Source: Chaenocephalus aceratus (Eukaryota; Chordata; Actinopteri; Perciformes; Channichthyidae). Taken from it: a stretch of DNA of 64,000 bases. The position numbers and the translations under genes were made by a program. Below are positions 12,001 to 50,600 of the stretch, in pieces. The notes beneath the pieces were generated by a model that saw nothing but the letters and a program-made list of their open reading frames with translations, did no database searches and was not told the DNA's origin. The stretch is taken from assembly GCA_023974075.1 (NCBI GenBank), contig JAMFTG010000066.1, positions 124,001 to 188,000 of the forward strand, read 5' to 3'. Position 1 is the stretch's first letter; each line of letters opens with the position of its first letter.

Positions 12001-12136
12001 CGGATACCTAAGCAGAGAGGGTGTGCAGCCTCTCGATGCGGCGAACTCTGATAGAGGACTTCTGGAGGAAAACGTTAGTGATGATGATGATGATGATTCT
12101 GCTATTAAATCGGTGGAGTCGATGCGATCGCCCTAA
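9..12136 (+). CDS. ifngr1: Interferon-gamma receptor 1-like class II cytokine receptor, 7 exons (whole gene span)
   Basis: Single-pass cell-surface receptor chain that would bind interferon-gamma and signal through JAK/STAT. Exons read as 9-75, 4260-4377, 5437-5621, 6774-6919, 8342-8504, 9671-9796 (or 9750) and 11804-12136; phases agree through exon 6. The protein has a hydrophobic signal peptide, a first FNIII domain with N-glycosylation sequons (NLT, NVT, NRS), and a second FNIII domain with the GDCGQHENCK and RICAEPEE cysteine motifs. A helix rich in V and I follows, then an acidic tail, about 378 residues in all. The choice of IFNGR1 rests on the domain-2 sequence, the exon plan of class II receptors and the neighbour ltv1. 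Which teleost paralogue (crfb13 or crfb17) cannot be told. Introns 1, 4 and 6 hold 57-bp arrays. Exon 6 has either a one-base insertion or an early donor. Confidence 0.75.
1228..1986 (-). repeat. 57-bp minisatellite, block 1 (ifngr1 intron 1)
   Basis: About 13 copies of a 57-bp unit, opposite in orientation to the other blocks, some short by about 20 bp. The unit contains TCCTCTCCTGCTGATGTTCA on the minus strand. A 57-bp unit is 19 codons, so it stays open and gives a false MFRCISVCSVSTLKSPLLL repeat. Just left of it are a run of about 20 C near 1113-1134 and sequence resembling 11280-11470, so this is another copy of the same mobile element. Confidence 0.9.
2352..2990 (+). repeat. 37-bp minisatellite, block A1 (ifngr1 intron 1)
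   Basis: About 17 copies of a 37-bp unit holding CTACATCAACATGTGTCCCC and CATGTCTCTT. Same family as 35484-38946 (opposite strand) and 55578-56675. Because 37 is not a multiple of 3, all three forward frames stay open and produce meaningless ORFs. Confidence 0.9.
3330..3500. mobile_element. MITE fragment ending in GGTGTGAACGCGCC
   Basis: The stretch ending gggaaaagtactgcggtgtgaacgcgcct recurs near 33485-33540 (gggaaaagtacgggtaaaagtactccggtgtgaacgcgcct), so both are pieces of one dispersed element. Borders are not defined. The following 3500-3930 holds no ORF I recognise. Confidence 0.4.
3930..4085 (-). mobile_element. TTAA-flanked MITE end, related to the 35380-38972 element
   Basis: Sequence at 3966-4085 is a near copy, on the other strand, of 35380-35490, including the segments around GATCTGTTTGGTGTTTCAGC and CCAATCAGAGACAGGCTCTG and the end GGGACCTTTAA. 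The 37-bp array present in the larger copy is missing here. The 3930-3965 part matches the minus strand of about 53745-53775. Confidence 0.65.
4260..4377 (+). CDS. ifngr1: ifngr1 exon 2: first half of FNIII domain 1
   Basis: The acceptor cttcctgcag precedes PPPSNLTVICTSPNVTLSWE, the usual opening of a class II receptor FNIII domain (Pro-rich start, Cys, then L-S-W). Enters in phase 1 and leaves in phase 2 at gtgag. Confidence 0.8.
4758..5345 (-). mobile_element. hAT-like non-autonomous element starting CAGAGGTGG (ifngr1 intron 2)
   Basis: Starts CAGAGGTGGAGGTAATACTC at 4758. Its interior (for example near 5000-5110, GTAGACTGCAGGGTAGCTGG) is the reverse complement of the copy at 45027-46364. 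It carries short tandem units (gtagtggagtaaaagtacaccatgtacctctgaact) at 5152-5270. The far end is not preserved. Confidence 0.6.
5437..5621 (+). CDS. ifngr1: ifngr1 exon 3: second half of FNIII domain 1
   Basis: Acceptor gttgcag, then KEIHTFWVKERHFDFFDFVW and YGVNVTAFQGGNRS. Donor gtgagt at 5622, phase 1. Two further N-glycosylation sequons (NVT, NRS). Confidence 0.8.
5622..6773 (+). other. ifngr1 intron 3, AT-rich, no gene
   Basis: AT-rich intron. The part 5900-6100, ending in ctgaaataaatcaaatcaat, resembles 20430-20630 and looks like the 3' tail of a dispersed retroelement. Nothing else is recognised. Confidence 0.5.
6774..6919 (+). CDS. ifngr1: ifngr1 exon 4: start of FNIII domain 2
   Basis: Acceptor ctcttggcag. 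Begins NFDFPDVDLVETDSGATLSF and runs to VASSET. The F-x-x-P-x-V-D-L opening and LHYYKKLKQAF stretch resemble domain 2 of fish IFN-gamma receptor 1. Donor gtaag, phase 0. Confidence 0.8.
7055..8209 (+). mobile_element. TTAA-flanked MITE carrying 57-bp minisatellite block 2 (ifngr1 intron 4)
   Basis: Ends read TTAA-AGGGTTCCTAT on the left and ATAGGGCCCCT-TTAA on the right, imperfect inverted repeats with TTAA at both outer edges. Inside, 7105-8170 holds about 19 copies of the 57-bp unit containing TCCTCTCCTGCTGATGTTCA. TTAA target sites suggest piggyBac-type mobilisation, which is an inference. Confidence 0.7.
8342..8504 (+). CDS. ifngr1: ifngr1 exon 5: end of FNIII domain 2
   Basis: Acceptor gtgactttcag, then GQFKGDCGQHENCKLDIVFP and a Cys-rich end reaching RICAEPEE. 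Spaced cysteines fit the disulfides of the membrane-proximal domain. Donor gtgagt, phase 1. Confidence 0.8.
9175..9512 (-). mobile_element. LINE reverse-transcriptase fragment (ifngr1 intron 5)
   Basis: The minus strand reads VVARSSARLADISQWMSAHH then LKLKLDKTELLFLPGK, a stop or frameshift, then TARTLGVTLDNKLSF and RRMRPQLTQKATQVLV. This is the part downstream of the YADD box in CR1/L2-like LINEs. Both ends are truncated and the frame is broken, so it is inactive. Confidence 0.75.
9671..9796 (+). CDS. ifngr1: ifngr1 exon 6: transmembrane helix and juxtamembrane segment, possible +1 frameshift
   Basis: Acceptor tttattgcag, then KDLTVSLVVLLFVLGIVIVV and a run of Ile ending in Lys: one transmembrane helix. 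Two ends are possible. A donor gtgaga at 9751 keeps phase 0 and joins exon 7 directly. Read on to gtaag at 9797, the literal frame gives KVRAWTMEDAQDT and a stop; dropping one G near 9768-9769 would give KVRAWTMKMPKTPEPL in phase 0, and PKTPEPL is placed like the JAK1-binding LPKS box of mammalian IFNGR1. Confidence 0.6.
9977..11572 (+). mobile_element. 57-bp-array element split by a nested MITE (ifngr1 intron 6)
   Basis: The 57-bp repeats at 9977-10391 (block 3) resume at 11099-11216 (block 4). The unique part to 11572 ends CATAACAGGGCCTCTTTA, resembling the end of the 26140-27105 copy. A different element sits between the two blocks (see 10392-11098). Confidence 0.7.
10392..11098. mobile_element. 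MITE with GGCCCAATCCCAAACC termini
   Basis: Left end TAAGGCCCAATCCCAAACCA and right end GGTTTGGGAATGGGCC are inverted repeats, followed inward by CCTACCCCT and its complement. It interrupts a 57-bp unit at cagtat/gtagtg, so it arrived after that array formed. No ORF of note inside. Confidence 0.75.
11804..12136 (+). CDS. ifngr1: ifngr1 exon 7: cytoplasmic tail and stop
   Basis: Open frame to TAA at 12134-12136. The acceptor gttgcacag before 11804 is in phase 0, matching exon 6; an alternative ttgacag before 11743 needs phase 2. The tail is very acidic (EEEEEKDNNRED, EEEEEEG, SDDDDDDS) and holds a diverged internal duplication, PLDVAYSDGRPLE against PLDAANSDRGLLE. No clear Y-D-K-P STAT1-docking motif is visible; SSGYLSREG is the nearest tyrosine context. 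Confidence 0.6.
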   Translation, partial: VNNPGNTSSVSYEEEEEKDNNREDNNREDNREDREGLPPLDVAYSDGRPLEDNEEEEEEGSSRDSSGYLSREGVQPLDAANSDRGLLEENVSDDDDDDSAIKSVESMRSP

Positions 12137-13414
12137 CGCTCCGTAGGTGGATACGGGTGACGGGGACTGAGCTCACAGCGAGAGGTGAAAACAAACCAAA
12201 AAAAACGACTTTATTCTGGATTAAAAGTCATTTTCTCGACCGCTCTATACTTTGCATTACAAACAAGTGCATTCATGGAGGAGTTTTCTCAGGAAGGGAC
12301 AAAGACAGTTACACCTTCTACTTTGTGCTTGTACTGGTAAACATCTACCAATGTTTAAGTATATCTTTGGTTTGCCGTGTGGCTGCTTTTTAGAGGCAAT
12401 TCGAGGGGGCTGATTGTTTCAACAGCTGCAACACACACAGGATGGGATTTAAGAAACTTAACATGAAACCTCAGCCTCGTCACATATATCACTTTAACTA
12501 TATGTATACAATAACACAGTTAGCATTGCTGTTTGACTCTGTTGTACCCGGGAAACGAAGCCTCCTCAAGTCTCCTGAACATCTCTGACCCTCAGCTGCA
12601 GAAATGTTACTTTAACACAATGTACATTATTTTACCTCAAGGGAACACGCTGCATAAGAAGTATGGTCGCTCTTATAGTCTCTAAGTATCGGCTAAAACT
12701 GGTGGATGTTTGTGCAGCTGTTATTCATGAAGGGAATGTCTTGTTTTTTACATTTGGGGGTTTGGTTTTTAAAAAGGGACATTTTATTTTTAATATATAT
12801 AAAACGGGTCCTACTTGCATCAAGTGGTATAAAGTTATGTAGATAATTTTCAGTTTATTTGACAAGGTTTAGAGCAAGATTTGTCCACATCAAATGTCTT
12901 TTTAAATATTAAGAGAGGGACTACTTCTTTGGTAGAAAGTAGTTTCGATGAAAAAGGCGAAGGTCAGCCAAAGAAAATAACCTGGAAACTTGTTCGGATT
13001 TCAAAAGGAATTTGGCTTTCAGCTCCGAAACCTCCACCTTACTAAGTTCCACTAGAGGTAAAATGTTTATCACCGGATGCGATTGACTGTACAGGTTTTA
13101 CAGTGTTTGAACACACCGTCAAATGTGGACTTTCCGCTCTAGGCAGCAGATAACGAGGCGTTCGAATGGATGCCACACCTGGAAATGTATCACTGTGTGT
13201 TTCCTGTCAAACCGGCTTTGATGTGACGTGTGGGAGTTTTTCTTTTGTTCGCATCAAGAGGATTACATTTTTACAAAGTACTTCAGGGTTGCTCATATTT
13301 TTTTTATTGCCGTGATGAATTTACCTATTGCGTAAAAGTGCTTTTTAAACGGTTGCTTTGAATGCTACGGCAGAGGATAAGGGCCACACGTGAACAAAAT
13401 GTTTGAGTGAAAAA

Positions 13415-13690
13415 AGTCGGAATTCTGACTTTTTTTCTGAAAATTCAGAATTTTGCTTGAAAAATTATTTCGCCATCAACATTTTTAAGATTACATTTAT
13501 TTATTTGTATTTGAATTCTGACTTAAATATCCAAATCTCTCAGAATTCTGACTTTAATTTCAGATTTTTTCCCAGAATTCTGAGATTCAAGTCAGAATTC
13601 CCACTTTTCCTCAAAATTCGGAATTTTCTAAAAAGACAATATTATTTTTCTTCTCAGAATTCCAGGATTTAATAACTTTTTTCCCACTTT
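13415..13690. repeat. Degenerate GAATTCTGA/TCAGAATTC repeat patch
   Basis: AATTCTGA, CAGAATTC and similar words recur about every 15-30 bases in both orientations, so the single strand can fold on itself. An 89-codon ORF here is low-complexity and not a gene. Confidence 0.6.
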
Positions 13691-13910
13691 TTCTCAGACC
13701 TTAATGTGGCCCTAATCCTCTTCCGTAGAATACTACCTTTCAATACCTTGTCTCTAACATTTTTAACAGCATGGTAAACTGAACACTGAAAGAAAATGTT
13801 GTCTCTGAAATAAGATTTATTTGTTTATTTAATAAGGGAACGTCCATTTCTACTGTTTGCATGATATTTAAATATGTTCATGTGTCAAAGATTTGCTGAT
13901 ATGATCTTTG

Positions 13911-13916
13911 AATAAA
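13911..13916 (+). terminator. Candidate polyadenylation signal for ifngr1
   Basis: AATAAA in the context ctttgaataaacggcag, about 1.8 kb past the stop. One of several plus-strand candidates; transcript data would decide. Confidence 0.25.
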
Positions 13917-14911
13917 CGGCAGTGTGAAAGTATCAGATCACCTGCTGGGGGGCAAAGTGCACTTTGATAAGATCAACAGGAAATCTCAGGTTGCTTTTGA
14001 ATTTTAATAAAGACACAAACAATATCTTCTTTCGCTAATTTCAAATATAAGGAAGTGTTGTGTATTGATATACATCTTGATGAGATTACAAAACGATATG
14101 TTGAGAAAAACAACAAAATCGTGTACCTTTTTCCATTTAATTAAAGTAGCTTAACAGAATAGTTTGGGATTATGCTTTTGGACAAATTGAGAAGACTGAT
14201 ACCACTCGAATAAATATGAAGCTATATCAGTGCCCTACGACTGTTGGCACATACACTGGAGCTTAAATCTGCCCGAGAACGCCTCTGAAGCTCAGTTTTA
14301 ACATGATAAATGTCATTAGTTTAATTGTGAAAAATACAACATAAATATTAGCAGTTTGACAGTTTTTGGTATCTTTCAGAGGCATTATTTAATTTGTACA
14401 TTGTTTTGCTTAATTTATCAATTTCTTTGCACTTTTTTTCTGTATCTAGGTTGTTTTTACAGCATGAAACTTAATTTATCTTAAACAAAATCACTTTATA
14501 AAGTAACAGTCTTATTTACCCCTCTAACGTGGCCATTTGTTGTTGCATTCTGCATCTGTGCTTCTTAAACACATGTATCGACTTCCAAGGTGCACGGAGA
14601 AGCCTGTAACAGCCAAAATGCATTTGTCTTACAATACAAACATCTATAAACTAAAGGTACTAATGACACACATAACGTTAATTTGTGAGCTTCAGAGGAG
14701 CCTGGCTTACCGTGTACACTTGTTTCCAGTGCTTGTGCTAAGCTAAGTTAGCATTGGGCTGCTTCAGTACAGACATGAGTGGTATCGATCTTCTCATTTA
14801 TCACCTGCAATAAAAGCGTTTTAATATCCAAAAGCAAGATAACCGATGTGATCACAAAAACAAAATGAAATCAAACTTTTTAATAATCTTCCTTCTACTC
14901 AACACCCAGCA

Positions 14912-14917
14912 TTTATT
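14912..14917 (-). terminator. Candidate polyadenylation signal for ltv1
   Basis: Minus-strand AATAAA about 200 nt past the stop. The AATAAA at 15115-15120 overlaps the stop codon and is too close to leave a normal 3' UTR. Confidence 0.35.
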
Positions 14918-15118
14918 AATCCTGAGCTGGTAAACTGCAGATAAAGTTCATCTCTTCCTCTTTTGAAGTTGCATCTCGTGATGATTCGAGGAGATTGGAG
15001 CCCCGGCTCCCCGCCAGTCGCCCTGTTCGGACTCGTTTCTCAGCTCCACTGAAGTTAAGAGTCCACTGATGGCGCCTCAGAGCGGGTAAAGAAAGTCAGT
15101 GTGGGCAGAGTTTGTTTA

Positions 15119-43837
<28,719 letters not shown>

Positions 43838-46800
43838 TGTGTAACGGAGTCTCTGCTAATTTTCTTTGACTAATCGGGTTTAGAGATGATCAAATGTCAA
43901 ACTACAGGTGGCTTTTATTACAACTAATAGTTTAAATCCACAAAGTGTCGTTGTTGTTGTTTATCCACGCTGGCTTCCCCTTCACCATGCTGCTGCTACC
44001 ATTACTGGAAAGAACCATTGCGGAGACCAACGGGGGGGTTGAAAACGATATTAATATGATTTAAGATATAATACGGGATATTTCTTCGTTGTGTTTGACT
44101 ACTGATCAATTATGGATTGTGGGTGAATGATGGGTCGATTGTGTTTGTATTTATAATGTAATTCATTTAATTGTAGAGTGTGTTTGTATTCCCTCTACAC
44201 CGTGTATTGTTGGTATAGTCCATAGTAGTCTTTCTCTTTTCATGTACTGAAGGTTGAAAAAACGGCGTGTAAGCTCATTACCGCCACCTAGTGGATACAC
44301 AAAAACCATTAGTAAAACAAAAAAACAGTTAATAAAATAATTAATATCCTTAATTAACTAAAATAATAAAAGTATTCATGGTATACTGTGAAAATACTCA
44401 TCTCAAAATCCTGTATTCAAAACCCAATGTATTAATTTTGCAGTACATTTTCCAAGTCATGTGTTTTGCTATTATAAATTATTGCTCTTCGAGGAATAAT
44501 ATTACAGCTTAATTTATGAGTAGGATGCATTTTATTGCTGTGGATATAAAGATATATATGAACATCGGCTCCGAATAACAATGCTCATACAATTAGGTAC
44601 ATTTCATTATCATCTTTTGAAATGTTTCAGCAGCTAAAATATAGTAATTCATTGTAGGCTAGTATATTATGCATATATTGTTGTACTTTACATGCATGAC
44701 CTTTTGTCTTCATTGTTGTCATTCCACTCCATGCAAGGGATTCCTTATAAGGTGAAGTTATTCAGTTAGCAATACTTCATAACCTGCAGAGTAAGGGTTT
44801 GAATGCTTGCTTTGTTTGGGTTCCTGTCCATTCCAAAGGAAGGTGTGGACGTGCCTGCCAAACAGACACTGATCACACACTGGCTTCACTGAGTAAAGCT
44901 GAGGTCAAATGATAAGTTTAGTGAGCTCATAAAAGTACTATTATTATCAACATATTATGATTTATTGAATATGATGCTTTGCTGTAGATTTAACTACCTA
45001 ACTGATATAAAGAGGTTAACATTAGGCAGAGGTGGGAAGTAACTAAGTACAATTACTCAAGTACTGCACTTAAGACATTTTTTGAGTTACTGACTTGAGT
45101 ATTTGCATGTTATACTTGGTACTTCCACTTCACTATAATTAGGTAAATGATGTACTTTTACTCCACTACATGTATTTAATACCTTTAGTTACTTCTCAGA
45201 TCTGGATGAATGATGTGAAATATGATCAAGTGTTAAATCAGACTTTAGTTCCACCTGGAGTAAATCCACCAGCTACCCTGCAGTCTACAAAGCCATTCAG
45301 ACTAGCTGCACCTTCACCAGCTACCCTGCAGTCTACAAAGTACTTCAGACTAGCTGCACCTTCACCAGCTTTGAGAACACTTTCATGATCAATCATTATA
45401 AAACATATCATATATATTATTCTGAAATGGACCAATCTGCACAACGACTACTTTTACTGTCTTTCACTATATTTAGATGAGAATACTTTTCTACTTATGC
45501 TTGAGGAACATTTTGAATGCAGGACTTTTACTGGAACAGAGTATTCCTACACTCTGGTACTTCTACTTTTACTCAAGTACAAGATCTGAGTACTTCTACT
45601 TTTACCCAAGTACAAGATCTGAGTACTTCTACTTTTACCCAAGTACAAGATCTGAGTACTTCTACTTTTACTGAAGTACACGATCTGAGTTCTACTTTTA
45701 CTCAAGTACACGATCTGAGTACTTCTATTTTTACTCAAGTACAAGATCTGAGTACTTCTACTTTTACCCAAGTACAAGATCTGAGTAGGCTACTTCTACT
45801 TTTACCCAAGTACACGATCTGAGTTCTACTTTTACTCAAGTACAAGATCAGAGTACTTCTACTTTTACCCAAGTACAAGATCTGAGTACTTCTACTTTTA
45901 GTGAAGTACATAATCTGAGTACTTCTACTTTTACCCAAGTACAAGATCTGAGTACTTCTACTTTTACCCAAGTACAAGATCTGAGTACTTCTACTTTTAC
46001 TGAAGTACACGATCTGAGTTCTACTTTTACTCAAGTACAAGATCTGAGTACTTCTACTTTTACTCAAGTACAAGATCTGAGTACTTCTACTTTTACTCAA
46101 GTACAAGATCTGAGTACTTCTACTTTTACCCAAGTACAAGATCTGAGTAGGCTACTTCTACTTTTACCCAAGTACACGATCTGAGTTCTACTTTTACTCA
46201 AGTACAAGATCTGAGTACTTCTACTTTTACCCAAGTACAAGATCTGAGTACTTCTACTTTTACTCAAGTACAAGACCTGAGTACTTCTACTCTTACTGAA
46301 GTACAAGACCTGAGTACTTCTACTTTTACTGAAGTACGAGATCTGAGTACTTCTTCCACCTCTGACACCAGGACACCCCAGTAGTGAAGTACTTGAGGAA
46401 AGGTCACGGTGTCGATGAAACTGGAAACCTTTCACCACCTGATGAGTGAGGTGAAAACACCGAGTGAACGTTGGACGGAGAATACGTTTCTCAGTAGTAG
46501 ATTCAGAACCTTAACAATTGAACTTTACTCAGACATTAATAATACATGTTCCTACTGTGACGTGTATTCTAAGAAAAGGCCTGCAGTGTGTCGTACACTT
46601 CCAAGTATTTACAGAGAACATCACTTCACATGAACTTTGGCTCCTCTCCAACTCAGTGTTTGTTTACATTTCGGTTTGCCTTTAACTTTGTACTTTTCTA
46701 TTTGATTTCATTTTTATAAAAGTGTATGTCTTGTAATTGCACTTTTGAGGAACCTACGTCTTCCATCCATTGCATGACACTGTCGTTGTGTTTATAACGT

Positions 46801-47420
46801 GACAATAAGTCTGTGAATCTTGAATGTAAACGCTTCATTGTGTTTTGATTAAACTCCAACTGTAAGTTCTCGATTAAGCATCATCTGGAGGTCTTTGTAA
46901 TGTATTCAAAGTGTGTACAACTTAAAGTTCTTTAAAGTACTTCTTGCTTGCGTGCAAATAGTTTGGGACTGCTAAAAGCAAATGTATGTTACACTTTTGG
47001 AAATGTGTTCAGCTCTTGTAAAAAAAACCAATGGAGGGTCGGAGTTTCCTCAACAGACAGATCCGTCAACTGAGAATAACTGGAAACATCTGGAAGGTCG
47101 ACTTTGAGTTAAAAATGTTGTCTTATGTGTAATATGTTGTAACGTGAAATCCACTAATACGTTATATGGATCTCAATATATCACAACTCCATATGAACAA
47201 GACACGTCCTCTGCAATAAAACCATTAAACTGGTCTAATAACAAAATGACTGCCAAGTTTTATCAAATATGAAATGTGTTGTTCTCTCTTGTAAATAATA
47301 ATTAAAAAAAATTAAAAATTAAAACAGCAGCTTTCATTGCTCACACTTTCTGTGGAACTGACCGTCTCAATTTGAGTCCTAAGACAATAAATCATGATCC
47401 AACTCAGTAGCATATTTGCA
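43838..47420. other. Spacer between the ltv1 5' end and the calpain 3' end
   Basis: Should contain the ltv1 promoter and 5' UTR near 43840-44050. I could not place a core promoter. 44050-45020 is AT-rich without recognisable genes; 45027-46364 is a hAT-like element; 46370-47420 shows no gene. Confidence 0.5.
45027..46364 (+). mobile_element. hAT-like element with CAGAGGTGG ends and a 33-bp tandem array
   Basis: Starts CAGAGGTGGGAAGTAACTAA and ends CCACCTCTG. Flanks ACATTAGG and ACACCAGG agree at 6 of 8 positions, a decayed 8-bp duplication. From about 45560 to 46340 it holds about 24 units of 33 bp (ACTTCTACTTTTACCCAAGT, then ACAAGATCTGAGT) with some shortened units. Confidence 0.75.
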
Positions 47421-47436
47421 CATTCAAGCCATGCAC

Positions 47437-47453
47437 TTTATTCAACATTTATT
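47437..47453 (-). terminator. Candidate polyadenylation signals of the calpain gene
   Basis: Two minus-strand AATAAA (47448-47453 and 47437-47442), about 180-195 nt past the stop. Good spacing for a short 3' UTR. Confidence 0.5.
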
Positions 47454-47631
47454 TCCATTCACACCGAGAGCAGAGAGAGAATAAAACACGTTTTCAATCC
47501 AAAAGTATGACTCGGCAAATGTTAACATTTTGATCCCAACGTTCCAGCCCTGCAGACTCTCACAGAAAGATGCACCGTGACAGAGAATATTCAACACACA
47601 CTTTGTTCTTGTGGCGGCTTCCGTTTCCTCC

Positions 47632-47658
47632 TCAGACGTTCATCGACAACATCAGGAA
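47632..47658 (-). CDS. capn9: calpain exon l: last codons and stop
   Basis: 27 nt. Acceptor tccctcacag, then FLMLSMNV and TGA. Found by extending EF-hand 5 into the next phase-compatible exon; nearly 5 kb from exon k. Confidence 0.75.
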   Translation of the reverse strand, partial: FLMLSMNV

Positions 47659-50600
47659 CTGTGAGGGAAATAAAGACGCATTACAATCAGATCGCATGTT
47701 ACAAACAAACAAATTGTTTGTGTTAATTTAACACGCTGAGATAAGGACCATATGTTCACTGGCTCTTTAAGTGTTAATTTAACACGCTGAGATAAGGACC
47801 ATATGTTCACTGGCTCTTTAAGTGTTAATTTAACACGCTAAGATAAGGACCATATGTTCACTGACTCTTTAAGTGTTAATTTAACACGCTGAGATAAGGA
47901 CCATATGTTCACTGACTCTTTAAGTGTTAATTTAACACGCTAAGATAAGGACCATATGTTCACTGACTCTTTAAGTGTTAATTTAACACGCTGAGATAAG
48001 GACCATATGTTCACTGACTCTTTAAGTGTTCATTTAACACGCTGAGATAAGGACCATATGTTCACTGGCTCTTTAAGTGTTCATTTAACACGCTGAGATA
48101 AGGACCATATGTTCACTGGCTCTTTAAGTGTTAATTTAACACGCTGAGATAAGGACCATATGTTCACTGGCTCTTTAAGTGTTAATTTAACACGCTAAGA
48201 TAAGGACCATATGTTCACTGACTCTTTAAGTGTTAATTTAACACGCTGAGATAAGGACCATATGTTCACTGGCTCTTTAAGTGTTAATTTAACACGCTGA
48301 GATAAGGACCATATGTTCACTGGCTCTTTAAGTGTTAATTTAACACGCTGAGATAAGGACCATATGTTCACTGACTCTTTAAGTGTTAATTTAACACTGA
48401 GATAAGGACCATATGTTCACTGACTCTTTAAGTGTTAATTTAACACGCTGAGATGAGGACCATATCTTCACTGACTCTTTAAGTGTTAATTTAACACGCT
48501 GAGATAAGGACCATATGTTCACTGACTCTTTAAGTGTTAATTTAACACGCTGAGATGAGGACCATATGTTCACTGACTCTTTAAGTGTTCATTTAACACG
48601 CTGAGATAAGGACCATATGTTCACTGACTCTTTAAGTGTTAATTTAACACGCTGAGATGAGGACCATATGTTCACTGACTCTTTAAGTGTTAATTTAACA
48701 CGCTGAGATAAGGACCATATGTTCACTGGCTCTTTAAGTGTTAATTTAACACTACTGAGATAAGGACCATATGTTCACTGGCTCTTTAAGTGTTAATTTA
48801 ACACGCTGAGATAAGGACCATATGTTCACTGCTCTTTAAGTGTTAATTTAACACGCTGAGATAAGGACCATATGTTCACTGGCTCTTTAAGTGTTAATTT
48901 AACACGCTGAGATAAGGACCATATGTTCACTGGCTCTTTAAGTGTTAATTTAACATCTGAGATAAGGACCATATGTTCACTGGCTCTTTAAGTGTTAATT
49001 TAACACGCTGAGATAAGGACCATATGTTCACTGGCTCTTTAAGTGTTAATTTAACACTGAGATAAGGACCATATGTTCACTGGCTCTTTAAGTGTTAATT
49101 TAACACTGAGATAAGGACCATATGTTCACTGGCTCTTTAAGTGTTAATTGAACACGCTGAGATAAGGACCATATGTTCACTGGCTCTTTAAGTGTTAATT
49201 TAACACTCTGAGATAAGGACCATATGTTCACTGGCTCTTTAAGTGTTAATTTAACACGCTGAGATAAGGACCATATGTTCACTGGCTCTTTAAGTGTTAA
49301 TTTAACACACTGAGATAAGGACCATATGTTCACTGACTCTTTAAGTGTTCATTTAACACGCTGAGATAAGGACCATATGTTCACTGACTCTTTAAGTGTT
49401 AATTTAACACGCTGAGATAAGGACCATATGTTCACTGGCTCTTTAAGTGTTCATTTAACACACTGAGATAAGGACCATATGTTCACTGACTCTTTAAGTG
49501 TTCATTTAACACTCTGAGATAAGGACCATATGTTCACTGACTCTTTAAGTGTTAATTTAACACGCTGAGATAAGGACCATATGTTCACTGACTCTTTAAG
49601 TGTTAATTGAACACGCTGAGATAAGGACCATATGTTCACTGGCTCTTTAAGTGTTAATTAACACTCTGAGATAAGGACCATATGTTCACTGGCTCTTTAA
49701 GTGTTAATTTAACACACTGAGATAAGGACCATATGTTCACTGGCTCTTTAAGTGTTAATTTAACACACTGAGATAAGGACCATATGTTCACTGACTCTTT
49801 AAGTGTTAATTTAACACTCTGAGATAAGGACCATATGTTCACTGACTCTTTAAGTGTTAATTTAACACTCTGAGATAAGGACCATATGTTCACTGGCTCT
49901 TTAAGTGTTCATTTAACACTCTGAGATAAGGACCATATGTTCACTGGCTCTTTAAGTGTTAATTTAACACGCTGAGATAAGGACCATATGTTCACTGACT
50001 CTTTAAGTGTTAATTTAACACGCTGAGATAAGGACCATATGTCCACTGGCTCTTTAAGTGTTAATTTAACATTCTGAGATAAGGACCATATGTTCACTGG
50101 CTCTTTAAGTGTTAATTTAACACGCTGAGATAAGGACCATATGTTCACTGACTCTTTAAGTGTTAATTTAACACTCCGAGATAAGGACCATATGTTCACT
50201 GACTCTTTAAGTGTTAATTTAACACACTGAGATAAGGACCATATGTTCACTGACTCTTTAAGTGTTAATTTAACACGCTGAGATAAGGACCATATGTTCA
50301 CTGGCTCTTTAAGTGTTAATTTAACACGCTGAGATAAGGACCATATGTTCACTGGCTCTTTAAGTGTTAATTTAACACTCTGAGATAAGGACCATATGTT
50401 CACTGGCTCTTTAAGTGTTAATTTAACACTCTGAGATGAGGACCATATGTTCACTGGCTCTTTAAGTGTTAATTTAACACGCTGAGATAAGGACCATATG
50501 TTCACTGGCTCTTTAAGTATTAATTTAACACGCGGAGATAAGGACCTGTTCACTGACTCTTTAAGTGTTAATTTAACACGCTGAGATAAGGACCATATGT

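Larger units (their letters stand above)
12137..15118. other. Convergent spacer between ifngr1 and ltv1 (3' UTRs)
   Basis: No gene seen. It should hold both 3' UTRs. Plus-strand AATAAA occurs at 13911, about 14006 and 14809; on the minus strand AATAAA occurs at 14912-14917 and at 15115-15120, the latter overlapping the ltv1 stop. Positions 13415-13690 are a patch of GAATTCTGA-type direct and inverted short repeats common in teleost spacers. Confidence 0.5.

Noticed and set aside
12157..12393. 78-codon ORF just after ifngr1
   Set aside because: Lies in the presumed 3' UTR, has no similarity that I recognise and no splice signals.
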